The notes under the pieces were generated by a model. That model was not told the origin of the DNA. It did not search any database and was given only the letters and a program-made list of their open reading frames with translations. Source: Alphaproteobacteria bacterium (GTDB taxonomy: Bacteria > Myxococcota_A > UBA796 > CAJQPC01). From it: a stretch of DNA of 64,000 nt. How positions within the stretch are numbered: position 1 is the first letter of the stretch; the number at the start of each line of letters is the position of its first letter. Both the position numbers and the translations under genes were made by a program. The DNA is taken from the NCBI GenBank assembly GCA_020632795.1, contig JACKEV010000011.1:310001-374000 (forward strand), read 5' to 3'. Of this stretch, positions 59,075-64,000 are shown one piece after another.

Positions 59075-60856
59075 TCAGGGTCCCGTAACCTGGACCGGCG
59101 CCCCGACCCCCTCCCGCAAGCCCGCGAGCTGGTCCACCGCCGCCCGCGCGCCGCGCACCGCCTGCTCCACCGCCGCGCTCACCGCATCCCGCCGGGCGAC
59201 CAGGGCCTCGGGCACCCGCAGGCCCTCCAGCAGGGTGGCGGGCACCCGGGGGTGGTGTCCGCCCTCCTGGGCCGCCGCGAGCACCGCCTGGACCGGGTCC
59301 GACAACAGCCAGGGCACCAGGAAGGCCACCGAGCGGTCGTCCACGCTGCGCAGGGTGTAGAACTCGGGGCTGCCGACCACCTGCGCGCCCTCCGGGAACA
59401 GGCCCTCGTCCAGCCACGCGACCTGCCGCAGGTAGGGCCGCAGCCGGGAGAGCAGCACGTCCCCGGGGGCGAACACCCGCTTGGGGCTGCCGATCTCGGC
59501 GAGGGGCACCGGGGCCCGGGGGTGGAGGACCAGGCCCTCGCCAGCGTGCCCGGTGTCCAGGACCACGTAGCGGGCCTCGGCGTCCCCGTTTCGGCGGCTC
59601 ACCGCGTCGGTCACCAGCCGAGCCAGCTCGAGCAGCGGCACCCCCCCTCGCCCCGTGCGGCGGCGCGGGTCGTAGCGCCCGGGCGCAAGGACGTCGCCCT
59701 CATCGAGATCGTGGAGGCCCACCTCGCTGAAGAGCGCGCCCGCCGGGGGCGTCGGAAGGACGAGCGGCGCGAGGTCGTGGTCGAGGTCGTCCCACAGGGT
59801 GCCGCTGCGCGCGTCGGCCCGCCACACCGGGCGCCCCCGCTTGTCCTTGCCCACCCGCTCGGAGATGAGGAAGCGCACCGGCTCGTCGGGCAGCTCCTGC
59901 AGCGGCCTCGGGCGCTTGACCCCGAAGATCACGGCGGTCTTCTGGCTGGTGTGGGGCAGGAAGGTGTCCCGGGGCAGCCCGAGCACGGCGGTGACCCGGA
60001 CCCGCTGGAGCAGCCAGCGCCGGGCGTAGGCCCAGCCCGCTGAGCCGACCTTGTTGTGGGGCAGCACGATGGCGAGGCGCCCGCCGGGCCGGAGGAGCTG
60101 CACGCAGCGCTCCAGGAAGAGCACGTCCCGCTCCACCCGCCGGGAGACGTCCGCCAGAGCGAAGCCGTCGAGCACCGCGGCGTCCAGCACCTCCCCGGCG
60201 AAGGGCGGGTTGGTGAGGATGAGGTCGACTGCGCCCAGGTCGGGCAGCGGCCCCAGGGCGTCGGCGCAGAGGACGTCGGGGGCCTCCACCCCGGAGACCG
60301 TCAGGAGCGCGCGGGCGACCCGGGCGGCCCGGCCGTCGAAGTCCACCCCACTCACCCGCGCCTGCGGCTGGCGGCGCAGGGCCTCGACCAGGAAGCCCCC
60401 CGAGCCGCAGGCGGGGTCCAGGACCCGCTCCCCGGGCTGGGGATCCGCGATCCGCACGCAGGCTTCGATGACCTGACGGGGGGTGAAGAACTGGCCCTTG
60501 TTGCCCTTGGCGAGCTGGTTGGTGACCGACTCGAACAGGGCATCGAGCACCTCGACGCCCTCCTCCCCCAGGGTGAGCGGGGCGAGCAGGGCGGCGCAGG
60601 CCTCGCAGGCGGCGGGGGGCAGGCCGAAGGTCACGCCCCGCTCCAGCAGGGCCGGCCAGCGCGCGGCCGCCCCGGCCAGCGCCGCCCAGGGGTCGCCCAG
60701 CCCCGCGACCCCGGCGCGCTCCAGGTGGAGCTTCGCCAGGATCAACCGGAAGATGTCCTCGAAGGGGTCGGCCCCGCTGTGGGCGAGGACCAGCTCCTCC
60801 AGCCGACGGACGATGGAGTCCAGGACCTCGGGGTCGGCGGAGAGGCGCCTCGGCAT
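59075..60856 (-). CDS. N6-adenine DNA methylase fused to a type I-like specificity domain
   Basis: 593 residues. The HsdM-like N-terminal half has a helical cap, QFFTPRQVIE, motif I DPACGSGGF (147-155) and motif IV NPPF (216-219), the N6-adenine class. Residues about 370-593 look like one HsdS target-recognition domain (VVLDTGHAGEGLV, APGDVLLSRLRPYLRQVAW) with a final coiled-coil helix. No nuclease domain or HsdR gene is in the window, so it may be a modification-only or regulatory methylase. Its ATG overlaps the stop of the TetR gene as TGATG. Confidence 0.88.
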   Translation of the reverse strand: MPRRLSADPEVLDSIVRRLEELVLAHSGADPFEDIFRLILAKLHLERAGVAGLGDPWAALAGAAARWPALLERGVTFGLPPAACEACAALLAPLTLGEEGVEVLDALFESVTNQLAKGNKGQFFTPRQVIEACVRIADPQPGERVLDPACGSGGFLVEALRRQPQARVSGVDFDGRAARVARALLTVSGVEAPDVLCADALGPLPDLGAVDLILTNPPFAGEVLDAAVLDGFALADVSRRVERDVLFLERCVQLLRPGGRLAIVLPHNKVGSAGWAYARRWLLQRVRVTAVLGLPRDTFLPHTSQKTAVIFGVKRPRPLQELPDEPVRFLISERVGKDKRGRPVWRADARSGTLWDDLDHDLAPLVLPTPPAGALFSEVGLHDLDEGDVLAPGRYDPRRRTGRGGVPLLELARLVTDAVSRRNGDAEARYVVLDTGHAGEGLVLHPRAPVPLAEIGSPKRVFAPGDVLLSRLRPYLRQVAWLDEGLFPEGAQVVGSPEFYTLRSVDDRSVAFLVPWLLSDPVQAVLAAAQEGGHHPRVPATLLEGLRVPEALVARRDAVSAAVEQAVRGARAAVDQLAGLREGVGAPVQVTGP

Positions 60857-61488
60857 CAGGCGGTCGGCGCCGCGTCCGGGCGCGCCGCGCCCCGCAGGAA
60901 GAACACCACCACCGGGTCGAGCACCTGGCGCAGCGGGCCGGCGCGGTGCTGGGCCCAGGCCATGGAGGCGGCGAAGATGTTGATCAGGAAGAAGCTGGCC
61001 AGCAGGGCCGGCGGCAGCAGGGTGTCCAATTCGCCGCGCTCGATCCCCGAGGCGAAGCGGGGCAGCAGCGCGGCCAGCCCGGGGTGCTGGTCGGCCTGCA
61101 CCTGCAGGTCGCCGCGGGCGCGGCCCAGGGCGACCCGGCCCATCTCGATGAGCAGCATGGGATCGGACTCCCAGCGGTCGGCCATGTGGTGGGAGACCGT
61201 GAGCAGCACGTCGCGGATGGGGGTGCCCGCGGGGAGCCCGTCCAGCCGGTCGGCGAGGTCGCCCTGGCTGCGGCGCAGCAACTCGAACAGCACGTCCTCG
61301 CGCTTGGGGAAGTGGAAGTAGAAGGTGCCCCGGCTGACCCCGGCGGCCTCAGCGATGTCCTCGATGCGGGCGTCGGACAGGCCCTCGCGGCGGAACACCT
61401 CCAGGGCAGCGTTGAACACCCGCTCGCGGGTCTCTTCTCTCTGGCGGTCCCGGGTCGTGCGGCGACGTCCGGCGCTGGTGGTGCTCAT
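60856..61488 (-). CDS. TetR-family transcriptional regulator
   Basis: 210 residues. HTH region TRERVFNAALEVFRREGLSDARIEDIAEAAGVSRGTFYFHFPKREDVL is classical. The C-terminal domain has an unusual hydrophobic stretch (LLASFFLINIFAASMAWAQHR). The ATG at 61488 has GGAG 6-8 bases upstream. The gene shares its stop with the methylase start, so regulator and methylase are expressed together. A palindrome at 61565-61590 in the divergent region is its likely operator. Confidence 0.9.
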   Translation of the reverse strand: MSTTSAGRRRTTRDRQREETRERVFNAALEVFRREGLSDARIEDIAEAAGVSRGTFYFHFPKREDVLFELLRRSQGDLADRLDGLPAGTPIRDVLLTVSHHMADRWESDPMLLIEMGRVALGRARGDLQVQADQHPGLAALLPRFASGIERGELDTLLPPALLASFFLINIFAASMAWAQHRAGPLRQVLDPVVVFFLRGAARPDAAPTA

Positions 61489-61564
61489 GGCCACTCCGTC
61501 AACTTCGGCGTTCAAATGTAATCCACCTCCCTCTACCTCGCTTTTACGCCCGGCGTGGCGGCCC

Positions 61565-61590
61565 GGGGGTATAGTGGATCCGCTACCCCC
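61565..61590. promoter_or_regulatory. inverted repeat in TetR/lipoprotein divergent region
   Basis: Arms GGGGGTA (61565-61571) and TACCCCC (61584-61590) enclose TAGTGGATCCGCTA (61572-61585), itself a near-palindrome centred on GGATCC. It lies 17 bases before the SGNH lipoprotein ATG, fitting a repressor site. Confidence 0.45.
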
Positions 61591-61607
61591 ACCACGCGAA
61601 AGAGCAC

Positions 61608-62753
61608 ATGAGACGCCTCTTCCTTCCCCTGCTTCTCGCCGTCGGCTGCGCGGAGCCCGCCCCTCAGAAGGCCGACGAGACCCCCACCGACACCGGGCCC
61701 GCCGAGACCCCCGAGGACACGGGCGAGCCCCCCGAGGACACCACCCCGCCCGAGGACACCTCGCCCCCCGAGGACACCTCGCCCCCCGAGGACACCACCC
61801 CGCCCGAGGACACCAGCCCCCCGGAGCCCGACGCCTTCCAGGAGTGCTTCTGGCCCACCTACGGCGACGAGGGCTGGTACGACCCTGACTACGCGCAGTT
61901 CGAGCCCACCCTGGGCAGCCACTGCGTAGGCACCAACCACCAGGACGTCCTCGACATCGAGCGGGTGGTCTTCGTGGGGGACTCCATCACCGTGGGCTCC
62001 CCGCCGACCCCCGACGATCAGTTCTACCGCAGCGTGCTCGCGGACATGCTGGCGGCCGAGTACGGCCTGGACGCGCCGAGCTGGCTGTGGAAGGGCGTCA
62101 ACATCATCGACGGCACCAGCCTCATCATGGAGGACGGCGACTTTGCCTCCTGCGCCAAGTGGGGCGCCCGCACCGACGACCTGATGCAGGACCACGACCA
62201 GATCGTCGACTGCATCCCCGAGGATCAGCGGGACAAGGCCACCCTGGTGGTGATGACGGCGGGGGGCAACGATCTCTTCAACCTGACCCAGGGCTTCATC
62301 GACGGCGAGCCCGTGGAGGACCTCTGGGCCCAGACCTTCGAATTCATGGAGCTGATGCGTGAGGCCGTGGAGTGGCTGACCGAGCCGGGCCGCTTCCCCA
62401 ACGGCGTGTACGTGGTCTTCGCCAACCTCTACGAGTACACCGACGGCACCGGCGACTTCACCACCTGCCCCGGGGCGGAGTTCGCCGGGTTCGGGGTGAT
62501 GACCGACCCCGCCTGGTTCGAGATGATCCAGTGGGCCCAGGAGGAGTACATGGCCATCGCCACCGAGTACGGCGTGGACATGCTCTTCCTCAACGAGTCG
62601 TTCTGCGGCCACGGCTACGACCGCGACGATCCCAACAACCGGTGTTATCGCGAACCCTCCGCCGAGCTGTGGTTCGACCTCACCTGCATCCACCCCAGCC
62701 CCGAGGGTCACGCGGCGATCGCGGAGATGTTCTACGCCATCGTCACGGAGTGA
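61608..62753 (+). CDS. SGNH-hydrolase lipoprotein with PPEDT repeats
   Basis: 381 residues. Signal MRRLFLPLLLAVGC (Cys 14). Residues 41-70 are five tandem PPEDT[T/S] hexapeptides, a flexible acidic linker. The hydrolase domain has block I VFVGDSITVG, AGGNDLFN (Gly/Asn block) and CIHPSPEGH (Asp/His block shifted to I-H-P). It probably acts as an esterase on a surface glycan or lipid. It is divergent from TetR and ends 6 bases before the nuclease gene. Confidence 0.85.
   Translation: MRRLFLPLLLAVGCAEPAPQKADETPTDTGPAETPEDTGEPPEDTTPPEDTSPPEDTSPPEDTTPPEDTSPPEPDAFQECFWPTYGDEGWYDPDYAQFEPTLGSHCVGTNHQDVLDIERVVFVGDSITVGSPPTPDDQFYRSVLADMLAAEYGLDAPSWLWKGVNIIDGTSLIMEDGDFASCAKWGARTDDLMQDHDQIVDCIPEDQRDKATLVVMTAGGNDLFNLTQGFIDGEPVEDLWAQTFEFMELMREAVEWLTEPGRFPNGVYVVFANLYEYTDGTGDFTTCPGAEFAGFGVMTDPAWFEMIQWAQEEYMAIATEYGVDMLFLNESFCGHGYDRDDPNNRCYREPSAELWFDLTCIHPSPEGHAAIAEMFYAIVTE
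61728..61817 (+). repeat. five tandem 18-base repeats encoding PPEDT[T/S]
   Basis: The 90-base array codes for five PPEDTT/PPEDTS hexapeptides within the lipoprotein linker. Near-identical units such as CCCGAGGACACC recur, so the copy number may vary between strains. Confidence 0.85.
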
Positions 62754-62759
62754 CCCGGC

Positions 62760-63959
62760 ATGCTGACGGGCGACCTGCTGCGCGTGCGGATCCAGCGCGC
62801 GGACCTCCACCCCTCGTTCATCGACCCCGAGAAGGAGCGCCTGCGGGAGCGGGCCGACGAGCTGGTGGCCCTCTACCGGGAGGGCCTGGACAAGGGCTGG
62901 ACCCGAGGCCAGCTCCAGGATGAGGTCAAGGAGCTGATCGGCGACGGCACCGACCACAAGCTCACCAACGGGCTGGCCAAGGTGCTGGAGGACAACGCCA
63001 CCTTCGAGATCGAGGCCCCGCTGCCCCCCGCCGAGCTGCGCCGCCGGCTGTTCGAGGCGGTGGGGGCCGCGCCGTCCCGCCAGGCCGCCGCCGGGGCCTA
63101 CGCGGCGCTCTCCGAGGAGCTGGGGGTCCCCGCGCCCGCCCTGCGCCGGGTGCTGTTCTCCGACCGCAAGGCCGAGCAGCAGATCACCGCGCTGGACGTG
63201 AAGTCCGGCGCGTGGCTGATGCACCGCTACAACGTGGCGCTGGTGCAGGCCTGCCTGCTGCGCTGCGAGGAGATGAAGGTCGTCCTGCGGGAGCCCGAGC
63301 CCGAGCGGCTCCAGCAGCTCTTCCGGGCGGTGCGCTTTCACGGGCTGATGTACCGCATCCGGCCGGTGGAGGGCGGCCACGTCCTGACCCTCGACGGCCC
63401 GGTGTCCCTGCTGCGCTTCTCCACCCGCTACGGCATGGGGCTGGCCAACTGGTTCCCCACCCTGCTGCTCCAGACCTGCCCCTGGCAGCTCTCCGCGAAC
63501 CTGCGCTGGGGACGGCGCAACCTGCGCAAGACCATGAACCTGCACTCGGGCATGGGCCTGCGCTCCCACGTGCCCGACCGGGGCGCCTACATGACCCGCG
63601 CCGAGGAGTGGTTCGCCGAGCGCTTCGAGGCCCTGGAGAGCGGCTGGGCGATGCAGCGCGAGGGCGTGGCCCTGAACCTGGGCGGACAGGCCGTGGTGTG
63701 CCCCGACTTCACCTTCCGAAAGGACGGGCGGGTCGCCCACCTGGAGATCGTGGGCTTCTGGCGCAAGAGCTGGCTCAAGTCGCGGCTGACGCTGCTCAAG
63801 GCCCACGGCCCCGGCAACCTCGTGCTGGCGGTGTCCTCGAAGATGGAGGGGGCCAAGGACGGGCTGGAGGGCTTCGCCGGAAAGGTGGTCGGGTTCAAGC
63901 AGATCGTGCCGAGCAAGGAGGTCCTCGCCGCCATCGAGGAGGTCGCGACCGAAGCCTGA
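62760..63959 (+). CDS. DUF790/Bax1-like nuclease
   Basis: 399 residues of the DUF790 family. The N-terminal LLRVRIQRADLHPSFID and HKLTNGLAKVLEDNATFE match. The nuclease core has LGGQAVVCPDFTF and HLEIVGFW with the following Lys-rich helix, a PD-(D/E)xK arrangement. In archaea Bax1 is the structure-specific nuclease partner of the XPB helicase. No XPB gene is in the window; it may be just beyond base 64000, since the open strand continues outward. It follows the SGNH gene by 6 bases. Confidence 0.85.
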   Translation: MLTGDLLRVRIQRADLHPSFIDPEKERLRERADELVALYREGLDKGWTRGQLQDEVKELIGDGTDHKLTNGLAKVLEDNATFEIEAPLPPAELRRRLFEAVGAAPSRQAAAGAYAALSEELGVPAPALRRVLFSDRKAEQQITALDVKSGAWLMHRYNVALVQACLLRCEEMKVVLREPEPERLQQLFRAVRFHGLMYRIRPVEGGHVLTLDGPVSLLRFSTRYGMGLANWFPTLLLQTCPWQLSANLRWGRRNLRKTMNLHSGMGLRSHVPDRGAYMTRAEEWFAERFEALESGWAMQREGVALNLGGQAVVCPDFTFRKDGRVAHLEIVGFWRKSWLKSRLTLLKAHGPGNLVLAVSSKMEGAKDGLEGFAGKVVGFKQIVPSKEVLAAIEEVATEA

Positions 63960-64000
63960 CAACATGCCCGCTTGCCGGTCCCTGGGGGCCCATCTACGCT

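Noticed and set aside
61728..61817. Short tandem repeats as a CRISPR array
   Set aside because: The units are 18 bases with no spacers and encode a PPEDT linker.

Overview
This is a GC-rich, very densely coded bacterial chromosome segment. Third codon positions are almost all G or C, and many genes overlap by 4 bases (ATGA or GTGA). No stretch longer than about 190 bases lacks a gene. The content suggests a Myxococcota-like (deltaproteobacterial) organism, probably aerobic and Gram-negative. The supporting signs are KDO synthesis (kdsA), an OprP-like porin, many lipoproteins with Asp/Thr/Pro-rich linkers, MopE-type Cys/Asp metal-binding repeats, a MYXO-CTERM-like C-terminal sorting tail and a candidate selenoprotein. 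The taxonomic call is inference; there is no rRNA or tRNA in the window.

Layout. 1-1313: end of kdsA and a diheme cytochrome lipoprotein. 1314-10074: tryptophan biosynthesis as trpEGDCF and trpBA, both on the minus strand, separated by two opposite-strand SGNH-hydrolase paralogs. 10186-21641: an A-type Fe-S carrier, a polytopic glycosyltransferase-like protein, a scramblase-like protein, a beta-propeller receptor adenylate/guanylate cyclase, secreted FG-GAP and MopE-repeat proteins, and a PRMT-like methyltransferase. 21683-25842: a three-gene operon of LRR-BRCT protein, VWA-like protein and MoxR-type AAA+ ATPase. 26031-28112: a beta-lactamase-family lipoprotein, an ArsR-like regulator and, overlapping it, a TlpA/AhpC-like lipoprotein whose first redox cysteine is an in-frame TGA followed by a bSECIS-like hairpin (candidate selenoprotein). 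28245-28783: ParDE toxin-antitoxin. 28805-36520: polytopic envelope proteins, a DnaQ-like exonuclease, an SDR and an NhaC-type antiporter. 36521-38594: carotenoid oxygenase and a divergent TetR regulator with two palindromic operators. 38595-43179: a subtilisin-amidase fusion and an AMMECR1-toroid lipoprotein. 43274-46706: a membrane protein overlapping an ATPase/DUF4276 pair with a defence-like architecture. 46711-53548: acyltransferase, polysaccharide deacetylase, PLP dehydratase, WD40-like protein, and a LysM-metallopeptidase with two small partners. 53571-57011: a DUF2780-like protein and a porin-TsdA-TsdB (thiosulfate oxidation) operon. 57181-63959: a trypsin-like protease, a DNA methylase-specificity fusion with an overlapping TetR gene, an SGNH lipoprotein and a DUF790/Bax1-type nuclease.

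How the genes work together. The trp genes encode all steps from chorismate to tryptophan. The tsd genes would oxidise thiosulfate in the periplasm, with a porin for anion entry. The ArsR-selenoprotein pair looks like a redox module. The LRR-BRCT/VWA/MoxR operon and the ATPase/DUF4276 pair are the two best candidates for conflict or stress machinery. The candidate selenoprotein and the LRR-BRCT/VWA/MoxR operon are the items most worth pursuing.
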